DNA of 64,000 bases from the NCBI GenBank assembly GCA_963818225.1, contig CAWFRO010000014.1, forward strand, positions 372,001 to 436,000, given 5' to 3'. A model generated the notes under the pieces. It searched no databases, was not told the DNA's origin, and saw only the letters and a list, made by a program, of their open reading frames with translations. Below, one piece after another: positions 34,870 through 43,614 of the stretch. Every line of letters starts with the position of its first letter. Position 1 is the first letter of the stretch. Both the position numbers and the translations under genes were made by a program. This DNA comes from Palsa-504 sp963818225. GTDB lineage: Bacteria; Actinomycetota; Actinomycetes; Streptosporangiales; Streptosporangiaceae.

Positions 34870-36894
34870 GTGAAGCGAGCTGAGCCGCCCAGGCGGCGGC
34901 GGATCGTCGCCATGACGGCGGCCGCGGCGCTGGCGGTGGCGGGGGCGCTGGCCGCGGCGCTGGCGGACCCGCCGCTGAAAACCTCATCGCTGCAGACCAC
35001 ACCGTCCGCCTCGCTCGGCCAGACGGCGATCGCGCAGGGTCTGGGCCCGGCCGTGCTGAAGAACGCGACTGCCCAGGGGGCCACGCCGCCGAGCACTTTC
35101 GAACTCGTCTCGTTCATCCTGCGCGGGCGGAACATGTTCGAGCTGGCCTCGGACGTCGAATCGGGCCGGTCCCCCGATCTGACCGTGGCGAAGTTCGCCA
35201 GCCAGTACGGCCAGAGCACCACCGCGATCACGGCGCTGGAGAACTACCTGCGCCAGTACGGGATCGCCACCGTGGCCTACCCGGACAACCTCGACGTAAC
35301 GGCCAGCGGCACCGCGGCGCAATTCGACCGCGCGCTGTCCGTGCAGCAGGACCAGTACCAGGTCCCGGCGGTGGCCGCGCGGGACGGCCAGGCCGCCATC
35401 CCGGCGCAGCAGATCCACGGCACCAGCGACGATCCGTACCTGCCCGCGAGCATCGCCCCGGACGTGCTGGCCATCCTCGGGCTGACGAACTACGCGCCGT
35501 TCCGTGATGACGCGGCCCGCACGCCGCAGGGCACGAAGAGCACCGGCACCGTCACGGCGACCGCCGCCCACACCGGCAACCTCACGCCCGCCGACTTCGC
35601 CCAGACCTACGACCTGGGCCCGCTGCAGCACCGCGGCATCACCGGCCAGGGCCAGACGCTCGGCATCGTCACGCTGGCCGGCTTCGACCCGGCCACCGCC
35701 GCGTACTTCTGGGACAACGTGCTGCACCTCACGACCAAGCCGAACCGGATCACGAGCTACAACGTGGACAACGGCCCCGGCGCGCCCAGCGAGGCGGCCG
35801 GCTCGGGCGAGAGCGACCTGGACGTCGAGCAGGCCGGCGCGGTGGCCCCCGACGCCAACATCGTGGTCTACCCCGCGCCGGACACCGAAGGCGGCTACGC
35901 GGATGCCTTCTTCGCCGCGGCCAGCCAGAACCTGGCCGACACGGTGTCGTCGAGCTGGGGTGAATCAGAGACCCTGCTGCTCGCCGCCGCCGCCACCGGC
36001 GGGGCCGCGCCGGCCTACGCGCAGGCCTTCGACGAGGCGTTCCTCGAGCTGGCGGCGCAGGGCCAGAGCACGTTCATCGCGGCGGGCAACGCCGGCGCCT
36101 ACGACGCCGCCGCGGACCTCGGGACCACCAACCTGTCGGTCGGCAGCCCGGAGGACAGCCCGTTCGTCACCAGCGTGGGCGGCACGACGCTCGGCGGCAC
36201 GATCACCGCGGCGACCACCGACGGGGCGGTGAAGGCGACGATCCCCGCGCAGCGCACCTGGGGCTGGGACTGGCTGTGGCCCGACTACGCCGCGTTCGGC
36301 TTCCCGGCCGAGGCGACGTTCGCGGCCGCGGCCGGGGCCGGCGGCGGGGGCGGGTTCAGCAGCTACGAACCGCTGCCGCTGTACCAGTCCATGCTGGACG
36401 AGCAGAACTCCCCCGGCGCCGGCAGCTACAGCGCCGTGCCGTACCTGACGCCCGCGGACTACGGGAACGTGGACAACCTCTACCTGCCCACGCAGTGGAA
36501 CTTCGACCCGAAACCGGCCGTGGTGAGCGGCCAGGGAAGCGGCCGCGGTCTGCCTGACCTGGTCACCGACGCCGACCCGTTCACCGGCTACCTGCTGTAC
36601 GACCCGCTGGCCTCGCCGGCGCTGCAGGGCGGCTGGGGCGGCACCAGCTTCGGCGCGGCGCAGCTGAACGGGGCGGCCGCCCTCATCGACCAGTCCGCCG
36701 GCCACCGCGTCGGGCTGTGGAACCCGGCCATCTACTCCTTCGCGCTGGGGTCGCACTCGCCGTTCACCCCGCTGAGCACCTCGGGCCCGGGGAACGACAG
36801 CCTCTACTACACCGGCACGCCCGGCCAGGTCTTCAACCCCGGCTCCGGCCTCGGCTACCCGGACCTGGCCAAGCTGGCCGGCGACTTCGGCTAG
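34870..36894 (+). CDS. Secreted S53 sedolisin-family (kumamolisin-like) peptidase
   Basis: The 674-residue product has a basic N-terminus and signal helix (AAAALAVAGALAAALA), then a pro-kumamolisin activation domain (about 45-210) and a catalytic domain. The Glu/Asp pair is Glu314/Asp318 in SGESDLDVEQAG and the nucleophile Ser593 in GWGGTSFGAAQLNGAA. A C-terminal calcium-site region ends in NPGSGLGYPDL. At the position of the usual SGDxG oxyanion Asp the protein has AAGNAGA (Asn407). It should be exported and self-activate at acid pH, if active. It stands alone after a 185-base gap. Confidence 0.9.
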   Translation: MKRAEPPRRRRIVAMTAAAALAVAGALAAALADPPLKTSSLQTTPSASLGQTAIAQGLGPAVLKNATAQGATPPSTFELVSFILRGRNMFELASDVESGRSPDLTVAKFASQYGQSTTAITALENYLRQYGIATVAYPDNLDVTASGTAAQFDRALSVQQDQYQVPAVAARDGQAAIPAQQIHGTSDDPYLPASIAPDVLAILGLTNYAPFRDDAARTPQGTKSTGTVTATAAHTGNLTPADFAQTYDLGPLQHRGITGQGQTLGIVTLAGFDPATAAYFWDNVLHLTTKPNRITSYNVDNGPGAPSEAAGSGESDLDVEQAGAVAPDANIVVYPAPDTEGGYADAFFAAASQNLADTVSSSWGESETLLLAAAATGGAAPAYAQAFDEAFLELAAQGQSTFIAAGNAGAYDAAADLGTTNLSVGSPEDSPFVTSVGGTTLGGTITAATTDGAVKATIPAQRTWGWDWLWPDYAAFGFPAEATFAAAAGAGGGGGFSSYEPLPLYQSMLDEQNSPGAGSYSAVPYLTPADYGNVDNLYLPTQWNFDPKPAVVSGQGSGRGLPDLVTDADPFTGYLLYDPLASPALQGGWGGTSFGAAQLNGAAALIDQSAGHRVGLWNPAIYSFALGSHSPFTPLSTSGPGNDSLYYTGTPGQVFNPGSGLGYPDLAKLAGDFG

Positions 36895-36949
36895 CGGGCG
36901 GGGCCGGTCCGTCGTGGCGGCAGGCCCGGGAATGCCCGACACTTAAGGC

Positions 36950-38391
36950 ATGAACCGCGAGCACGCGGAAACCTTCCTGCGGTTGCTGGCCGAGGCCGAG
37001 CTGCGCGAGTGGGCCCCCCGTGCGCGCGGGGCCGGCGAGCGCCGCAGGCGCGCGGGGCGGGCGGCGGGCCGTTCGTCACGATGCCGGTGGCCCTGCCGCG
37101 GGCGGCGTGGGCCCTGACCGCGGTCGGTGCGGTCGACCTGGAGACCGCCGAAGCCATCCTGGCCGACACGGACCTGGCCCTGGACGCGCGGCGCCCGCCC
37201 GAGCCGGGCGAGGGGGCCGGACGCGGGCCGGCGGCGGCGGGCCCGCGCCGGTTCGCCGGCGTCAGGTTCACGTCCCGGCCGCCCCATCGGCGGCCGGCCG
37301 CACGGCCGCCGCGGCCCAGGACGGACCGGACCGGTACGTCCCCATCGGGCGCATGATCTTGTTCCACGACGAGACGATCAGCGGCGAGCTCGATCTCATG
37401 TCGTACGTGCACACCGCGTCCGGCGCCCGGCTGATCGCGGCCTGGCAGACGCGTGACCCGCTCGGCTCGCGTCCCCGTGGCCTGCCGCCGGTCGAGGACT
37501 TCACCGTGACCGACGACCGGGGAAACCGCTACGAACTGGGGTTCGCCGCCAAGGGGCGGCGCGAATCGGCCTGCGACCTGCCCCTGCACCCAGACCCGCC
37601 GCCGGACATCCGCTGGCTGGAGGTCACCGCGCCGGGTGAGCAGGCCGTCCGCGTCGACCTGGGACGGACCCGACGGCCTGCCCGCCGCGCAGGTCAGCGA
37701 TCAGGACCTCAGCGCCGGTGAGCAGCTGCTGAACCGGATCGCGGACCGGCTGCTCACGACGATCCCGGAGTTCCCGCCGCAGACGACGCCGGGGCCGCTG
37801 ACCAACCTCGCGGCAGGCCTGGGCGCCACGATCGCGGCGCTCGAGGCGGCCGACGTCCTGCCGGCCTGCAGCTCGGTCCCCGGCCAGCTGGCCGCACTGT
37901 GCGCCAGCCTGGGCGTCCGCGGCCACGGGATCACCGCGGCACCCGCGCCGGACCTGCCCGAACCGTGGCTCAGCGTGCTGTCGTACTACCGCCGCAGGAA
38001 ACCCGAGACGGCCCCGGCCGCAGACGGCTTCGCCGCCGTGGCCGCCGCGCTGCCGGAATTCGACGGCATCAAGCTGGTCCTGCTCGGACTGCACAACTGC
38101 GCCGGGGCCACCTGGCTGAACGCGCTGGCCCGCGGCCGCCTGCCGCGCCACCAGCCCGGGCCGCTGCGCGTCGAGGTGGCCTTCCCGCTGTCGATCTGGA
38201 TCCGCGACGACGCCGGGCGCTGGCACGTCGCCCGCCCGGCGGGCTGGCACGACGACGGCGGCGAGGCCGCGCTCACGCTGCGGCTGACCCCGCCGCTGAC
38301 CCGGTCACCGGACCTGATCGAGGTGCGGGCCGCCGGGCTGTCGGCCCAGGCCCGCGCCGCCGTGCCGGTGCACTGGGGGTACCGGCCGTGA
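36950..38391 (+). pseudogene. Uncharacterised protein, first gene of MoxR/VWA cassette, about three frameshifts
   Basis: Fragments in different frames join into about 480 residues: HAETFLRLLAEAELREW, then PRAAWALTAVGAVDLETAEA, then GRMILFHDETISGELDLMSY, then LSAGEQLLNRIADRLLTTIP onward to the stop at 38391. Breaks lie near 37070, 37290 and 37665. No known domain is recognised. The last part has mixed alpha/beta character. The stop overlaps the next gene by four bases (GTGA), so it belongs to a coupled four-gene unit with the MoxR ATPase and VWA protein. Confidence 0.6.
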
Positions 38392-39302
38392 CGCCCGGGG
38401 GTGGCGGGGGTCGTCCCACCGCGAGGGCGCAGCGCCGTGGTTCACCTGCCTGCCCGGCTGCGAGACCGGCGTGCCGTGCGGCACCGGACGGCACACCGTG
38501 CGGTGGGAGGCCGGATCACTGCGGCTGGCCTCGCATCCCGACGCCGAGGGCGAGCTCGTGCTCGCCGCGCTGGGCGGGGAGAAGGCCCGGTGCCTCGAGC
38601 TGGCCGAGGCCTGGGCCCGGCACACCGGCGACCTGTCCGTGCTGGCCATCTGGCCGCGCGGCGCGGACGACGAGATCACCGTCGGCTGGGATGACGTGAT
38701 CGCGGCCGGGCAGGCGGGCTTCGGGCCTCGTCCCGCGGCCGCGCCGGGGGTGATGAGCCCGCCGCTGGCCGCGGCCAGGGCCCCGGGTGGCCGCCAGGCA
38801 GCGGCAGCTGCAGAACGAGATACTGGCCGCCCAGCGCCGCCGGGATGACCTCCTGTCGCTGCTCGCGCTGGGTTACGGGTTCCAGGTCAGGCTGATCGGG
38901 CAGGTCGCCGCGGCGCACGCGGTCGCGGGTGGGGAGCAGGCCCGGCCCGCGCTGGTCGCCGCGATCGCCGGGCGGCTCGCCCCGGTCGCCGAGCGGTGGC
39001 TCGGAATCGATCCAGACCAGGTGGTGGTCACCGTGCACCACGGGCCGGGCTGGGGATCGGCCGAGCTGACCGGGCGGGAATCCGGGCGGCGGCTGCGGGT
39101 CAGCCTGCCGGCCGGATGGCTGGCCTCGGTCTGGGCCTGCGGGCTCGCGCTGACCGGACGGCACCTCGTGGTGGCGGTGGAACGGCCGGGCTGGCCGCAC
39201 GCCCAGGTGCTCGGGCTGCGCGCTCCGGGCACCGAACCCGAGCTGCTCGACGTGCACGCCGACCCGGGCGGTCCTGGTAATGTCCCACACTGGGAGATAT
39301 GA
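38388..39302 (+). pseudogene. Uncharacterised protein, second gene of MoxR/VWA cassette, frameshifted
   Basis: The GTG at 38388 overlaps the previous stop. The product joins CLPGCETGVPCGTGRHTVRW, then EGELVLAALGGEKARCLELA, with VAARQRQLQNEILAAQRRRD in another frame, ending in LLDVHADPGGPGNVPHWEI. Breaks are near 38400-38430 and 38790. A helical QRQLQNEILAAQRRR stretch in the middle may be a coiled coil. No known family is recognised. The gene ends ten bases before the MoxR ATPase start. Confidence 0.58.
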
Positions 39303-39312
39303 GCGAACCAGC

Positions 39313-40407
39313 ATGAGCGATAATCCGGCCGCCGAGGCGCTCGGGGTCGCGGTCGCGGCCCGGGTGCCGGTCCTGCTGTGGGGCGCGCCTGGCACCGGCA
39401 AGACGTCTGCCATCCGGGCCATGGCCCAGGCCATGGACCTGCCCTGCGAGACGGTCATCGCCTCGATCAGGGAGCCGTCGGACTTCGCCGGGCTGCCCAT
39501 CGTGGTGGGCGACGTGGTCCGGTTCGCTCCCCCGGTGTGGGCGCGGCGGCTGGCCGAGTCCGGGCGCGGCCTGCTGTTCCTCGACGAGCTGTCCACCGCC
39601 CCGCCCGCCGTGCAGGCCGCCCTGCTCCGGGTGGTGCTGGAACGGGTGGTGGGCGACCTGAACCTGCCGGATGAGGTCGCGGTGGTGGCCGCGGCCAACC
39701 CGCCCGAGCAGGCCGCGGACGGCTGGGACCTGTCCGCGCCGCTGGCCAACCGGCTGTGCCACCTGTCCTGGCTGGCCACCCCGCGTTCGGTGGCCGACGG
39801 CCTGGCCGGCGGCTGGGCCGCGCCGGTGATCCCGGTGCTGCCCGACGGCTGGCAGGCGGAGGAGATCATGTGCCGCGGCCTGATCGCCGCGTTCCTGCAC
39901 GTCCGGCCCGCGCTGGCGTCCGCCCCGCCGACCGACGCCGCCTCGGCCGGGCACGGCTGGCCGTCGCCGCGGACCTGGGAGATGGCGGGCCGCCTGATGG
40001 CGGCCGCGGGCGCGGCGGGCGCGTCCGGCGACGCGCGGTCGGCGCTGATCCGGGGGGCCGTGGGCGACGGCGCCGGGGTGGAGTTCCTGGCCTGGCTGGT
40101 GGAGATGGACCTGCCGGACCCGGAGCAGGCGCTGGCCGACCCCGCCTCGTTCCGGCTGCCCGAGCGAGGCGACCGGGCCTACGCCGCGCTGGCCGCCATC
40201 GCCTCGGCGGTGGCCTCGAACCCGACCCCGGAGCGCTGGACGGCCGGCTGGCAGGTCCTCGCGCAGGCCGCCGACGGGGCCCTGGACATGGCCGCGGCCG
40301 CGGCCCGGGTGCTGGCCAGGTGCCGGCCCGACGGGGCGCCGCTGCCGGCGGAGGTCCGGGTCTTCGCCCCGGTGCTGCGGGCCGCGGGTCTGATGCCCGG
40401 TGGCTGA
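39313..40407 (+). CDS. MoxR-type AAA+ ATPase
   Basis: The 364-residue product has Walker A GAPGTGKT at residues 24-31, SIREPSDFAGLPI where sensor loops contact substrate, Walker B GLLFLDELS, sensor 1 VVAAANPPEQAADGWDLS and the arginine-finger context LANRLCHLSW. MoxR ATPases work with VWA-domain partners to remodel or mature proteins; the next gene is such a partner. The start may instead be GTG 39280. The C-terminal lid is followed by an overlap of eight bases with the VWA gene. Confidence 0.88.
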   Translation: MSDNPAAEALGVAVAARVPVLLWGAPGTGKTSAIRAMAQAMDLPCETVIASIREPSDFAGLPIVVGDVVRFAPPVWARRLAESGRGLLFLDELSTAPPAVQAALLRVVLERVVGDLNLPDEVAVVAAANPPEQAADGWDLSAPLANRLCHLSWLATPRSVADGLAGGWAAPVIPVLPDGWQAEEIMCRGLIAAFLHVRPALASAPPTDAASAGHGWPSPRTWEMAGRLMAAAGAAGASGDARSALIRGAVGDGAGVEFLAWLVEMDLPDPEQALADPASFRLPERGDRAYAALAAIASAVASNPTPERWTAGWQVLAQAADGALDMAAAAARVLARCRPDGAPLPAEVRVFAPVLRAAGLMPGG

Positions 40408-41590
40408 ACGCCGGATCGAGGGCCTCGCGGCGGCCCGGCTGTGGGCCACCGACCGGTTCCCGTACCTGGCCACCGGGCTGTTCGGCGCCGAGGTGGTCGC
40501 GGCACCGGACAGCGGGACGGTGTCGGTGGACGAGGGCTGGCGGATGCACGCGGACCCGGACCTGGTGGCGGAGTGGACCGCGGCCCAGCTGGGCAGCGTG
40601 CTGGTCCACCACGTCTGCCACCTGCTGCGCTCGCACGGGGAGCGGGCCCACGGGCTGGGCGTGGGCCCAGCCGACGTGAACGCCTGGGTGCGGGCCGCCG
40701 ACGCCGAGATCAACGACGACCTGATCCCCGCCGGGCTGGAGCTGCCCGGCCGGCCGGTGCTGCCCCGCGACTTCGGCGCACCGGACGGCCTGCTGGCCGA
40801 GCAGTATTTCGTGGACGCACGCAGCATGGAGCGTTCGGCTCAGGAAGACGAGCAGCCGCCGGGCACCTGGCTTGACTGCGGGAGCGGCGCGGACGGGCAG
40901 CCCCGGCCGGGCGACCAGCCGCCCGCCCAGCCCGAATGGCAGGCCGAGCTGCTCCGCCGCCAGGTCGCGCAGGAGATCGCCGCGCACGCCAAGACGGCCG
41001 GGACGCTCCCGGCGGGCCTGCTGCGCTGGGCGCAGGACGTCATAGCGCCGAAGGTCAACTGGCGCGCCCTGCTCGCGGCCGAGCTGCGCCGCGCCCTGGC
41101 CGAGGTCTCCGGCGCCGTCGACTACTCCTACCGGCGGCCCTCCCGCCGGGCCTCCGTGGCCGGCGCCGTCGTGCTCCCGGCGCTGCGGCGGCCGGTGCCC
41201 GAGATCGCCGTGGTCTGCGACACGTCGGCCAGCATGAGCGAGGACCTGCTGGCCGAGGCGCTGGCCGAGGTCGACGGGCTGCTGCGCTCCCTCGGCATGG
41301 CCCGCCAGGTCCGAGTGCTGGCCTGCGACACCGCGGTCGCGACCGCCCAGCGGGTCAGCTCCGCCCGCCAGGTCGAGCTCACCGGCGGCGGCGGGACCGA
41401 CATGGCGGCGGGCATCGCGGCGGCGGCCGCGCTGCGGCCCCGGCCCGCCCTCACGGTGGTCCTGACCGACGGGTACACCCCGTGGCCGGAGCTGGCGCCG
41501 AAGGGCATCCGGGTGCTGATCGGCCTGCTCGGGGACGGCGCGCCGGCCGCGCCGTCCTGGGCCCGGGCGGTGCGGGTCGATCCGGACTGA
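40400..41590 (+). CDS. Putative metallopeptidase-fold (DUF2201) / VWA-domain protein
   Basis: The 396-residue product has an N-terminal DUF2201-like domain and a C-terminal VWA-like domain. The usual HExxH zinc motif is replaced by HHVCHLLRSH at residues 70-79: the histidines are kept but the catalytic Glu is a His, so peptidase activity is unlikely. The VWA domain has a MIDAS motif (VVCDTSASMS) and TGGGGTDMAAG, both metal-binding loops. The GTG start overlaps the MoxR stop. MoxR with a VWA partner suggests a chaperone-like complex of unknown target. Confidence 0.86.
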   Translation: MAERRIEGLAAARLWATDRFPYLATGLFGAEVVAAPDSGTVSVDEGWRMHADPDLVAEWTAAQLGSVLVHHVCHLLRSHGERAHGLGVGPADVNAWVRAADAEINDDLIPAGLELPGRPVLPRDFGAPDGLLAEQYFVDARSMERSAQEDEQPPGTWLDCGSGADGQPRPGDQPPAQPEWQAELLRRQVAQEIAAHAKTAGTLPAGLLRWAQDVIAPKVNWRALLAAELRRALAEVSGAVDYSYRRPSRRASVAGAVVLPALRRPVPEIAVVCDTSASMSEDLLAEALAEVDGLLRSLGMARQVRVLACDTAVATAQRVSSARQVELTGGGGTDMAAGIAAAAALRPRPALTVVLTDGYTPWPELAPKGIRVLIGLLGDGAPAAPSWARAVRVDPD

Positions 41591-41636
41591 GCCCCGCGTT
41601 TGCCTGGCGGGACCGGAAGTGATCTGCTAGCGGGCG

Positions 41637-42392
41637 ATGAACACCAGGCCAGAGCAGCAGCGGGTCATGACGGTGATCGCGATCGCGCTCACCTTCGCCT
41701 CAGGAGCGGCGGACGTGACCAGCTTCACCCGGCTGGGCAACGTCTTCACGTCCGTCATGACCGGGAACATCGTGCTGTGGGGCCTGGCCGTGGCCCGCGG
41801 GTCGCTGACCCTGTTCAGCCACACCGCGGTGTCGATCGCCGGCTACATCACCGGGGTGGCCGCGGCGACCCTGATCGCGCACCGCGTCAAGACGATCGGG
41901 ATCGGCCCGGCCGCCCTGCTGGACGCCCACGTCATCTGGGTGCTGCGCACCGAGCTGACCCTGCTGGCCGGCTTTGCCGTGGGCTGGGAGGTGAGCGGGG
42001 CCGCCCCGGCCGGATGGGCGCAGTTCTGCCTGCTCGCGACGCTGGCCGCGGCGATGGGCATGCAGTCCGCGGCGGTCAACGACATGGGCCTGGCCCAGGT
42101 GTCCACCACCTTCCTCACCGGGACCTTGACGGGGCTGGTGTCCTCCCTGGTCAGCCCCGGTAAGAAGACGCCGCACCGGCTGCGCAGGTACGGCGTGCTG
42201 GCCGGGCTGGCGGCCGGGGCCAGCCTGGGCGGCCTGCTGGTCGCGACCGCGCCCGACGCCGTCCCCGCCCTCCCGCTGGCCGCCCTGATCACGACCCTGT
42301 TCCTGGCCGCCCGGGCGGCCGCGTCCCCGGATGAGTCCCCGGAGGCGGGCACGGAGGATCGTGGATCGTCACTGCCCGCGGGCGGGACGTAA
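41637..42392 (+). CDS. YoaK-family (DUF1275) membrane protein
   Basis: The 251-residue product has about six hydrophobic segments. The first helices carry ASGAADVTSFTRLGNVFTSVMTGNIV, the DUF1275 signature, and a later helix has GMQSAAVNDMGLAQVSTTFLTG. The role is unknown, with transport proposed for relatives. A strong inverted repeat overlaps the stop codon. It follows the VWA gene by about 46 bases and may be separately transcribed. Confidence 0.85.
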   Translation: MNTRPEQQRVMTVIAIALTFASGAADVTSFTRLGNVFTSVMTGNIVLWGLAVARGSLTLFSHTAVSIAGYITGVAAATLIAHRVKTIGIGPAALLDAHVIWVLRTELTLLAGFAVGWEVSGAAPAGWAQFCLLATLAAAMGMQSAAVNDMGLAQVSTTFLTGTLTGLVSSLVSPGKKTPHRLRRYGVLAGLAAGASLGGLLVATAPDAVPALPLAALITTLFLAARAAASPDESPEAGTEDRGSSLPAGGT

Positions 42393-42403
42393 CGATCCAC
42401 GAT
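42358..42403 (+). terminator. Inverted repeat at end of YoaK-family gene
   Basis: ATCGTGGATCGT (42358-42369) pairs with ACGATCCACGAT (42392-42403) as a perfect 12-bp stem with an inner cccgc/gcggg stem. It overlaps the stop codon. There is no T-run, as is common for actinomycete terminators. Confidence 0.6.
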
Positions 42404-42477
42404 GATGCGGACGGTCCCGGAATTGTCACTGGGGGGCGTCAGGATGTGGCCATGAGTGAGCGGGTGGGTGAGGGCGC

Positions 42478-43577
42478 GTGCGGCCGGCGTTGAAGGCGGG
42501 GCTGCTGCCGCTGTGGCGGGACCGGGACACGCTGCAGTTCGGCACCGATCCGCGCCGGGCGGTCGCGCTGGGCGGCCTCGGGCCGGCGGCGGCCGTCATC
42601 AGCCTGCTGGACGGCAGCCGGGACCGCGATCAGCTGATCGGCGCGGCGCAGGCGTCGGGCATCCCGGCCGAGGCGGCGGGCCGGGTGCTGGCGCTGCTGG
42701 CCGAGGCGGGCGTGCTGGATGACTACCCGTTCGGCCTGCATGCCTGCCTGCCGGACCTGGTGCGGGGCCGCCTCGCGCCGGAACTGGCCACGGCCGCGCT
42801 GGCCTACGCGGACACCGACGGCGGGGCGCGCGTGCTGGCCCGCCGCCAGGGCGCCTTCGTCCGGATCGACGGGGCGGGCCGGACCGGCGCGTGCGTGGCC
42901 AGCTTCCTGGCCGCCTCGGGCGTGGGCCACGTGGCGTGCACCGACCCGGAGCCGGCCGAGCTGGCCGACCTCGCGCCGGCCGGGCTGATCGAGGCCGATC
43001 TCGGCCGGCCGCGGCAGGACGGCGCCGCGCGGGCCGTCGAGCGGGTCTCGGCCGGCACCCGGACCCGTGACGACGGCGCGGTCCCGGACCTGGTCGTCCT
43101 CACCCGGCCGGCGCTGCCGGACCTGACCGACGGCCTCATCCGCGACCGCGTGCCGCATCTGGCCGTGTGGGCCGGCGAGGCGGTCGGCGTGGTCGGGCCG
43201 CTCGTCCGGCCGGGGCGTTCGGCCTGCCTGCGCTGCGTGGACCTGCGCAAGGCCGACGCCGATCCGCAGTGGCCGACCATCTTGGCCCAGGCCACCTTCG
43301 CACCGCGGGTCCGGCCGCAGGCCTGCGACACCGTGCTGGCCGCCATGACCGCCGCGCTGGCCTGCGCGCAGGCCCTCACGCTCATCGACCGCGCCGGCCG
43401 GCCGGGCCGGCGCCGGCCACCGTGGGCGGGACGCTGGAGGTGGTCCTCCCGGACTGGCAGTGGCGGCGCCGGACCTGGCCGCCGCACCCCGCGTGCGGCT
43501 GCGGGGCGGCGGCGAACCGTGATGATTCTCACTCGGCAGGCCCACGCCGTAACGATGCGGTAACGGATGCTCCGTAG
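42478..43577 (+). CDS. ThiF-like / TOMM leader-peptide-binding-type protein, frameshifted
   Basis: The repaired product is about 366 residues. The N-terminal half resembles the leader-binding part of YcaO-associated proteins; the C-terminal half resembles an E1-like fold, with GAGRTGACVASFLAASGVGH and the zinc-type pairs CLRC and CGCG. The frame shifts near 43400-43415 and the tail LEVVLPDWQWRRRTWPPHPA lies in another frame, ending at 43577. No YcaO cyclodehydratase or precursor gene is in the window, so an actual role in RiPP synthesis is not shown. Confidence 0.7.
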
Positions 43578-43614
43578 CGTTTGTTGCAACGGCAGGCGCA
43601 AGGGAGGGCCGGAG

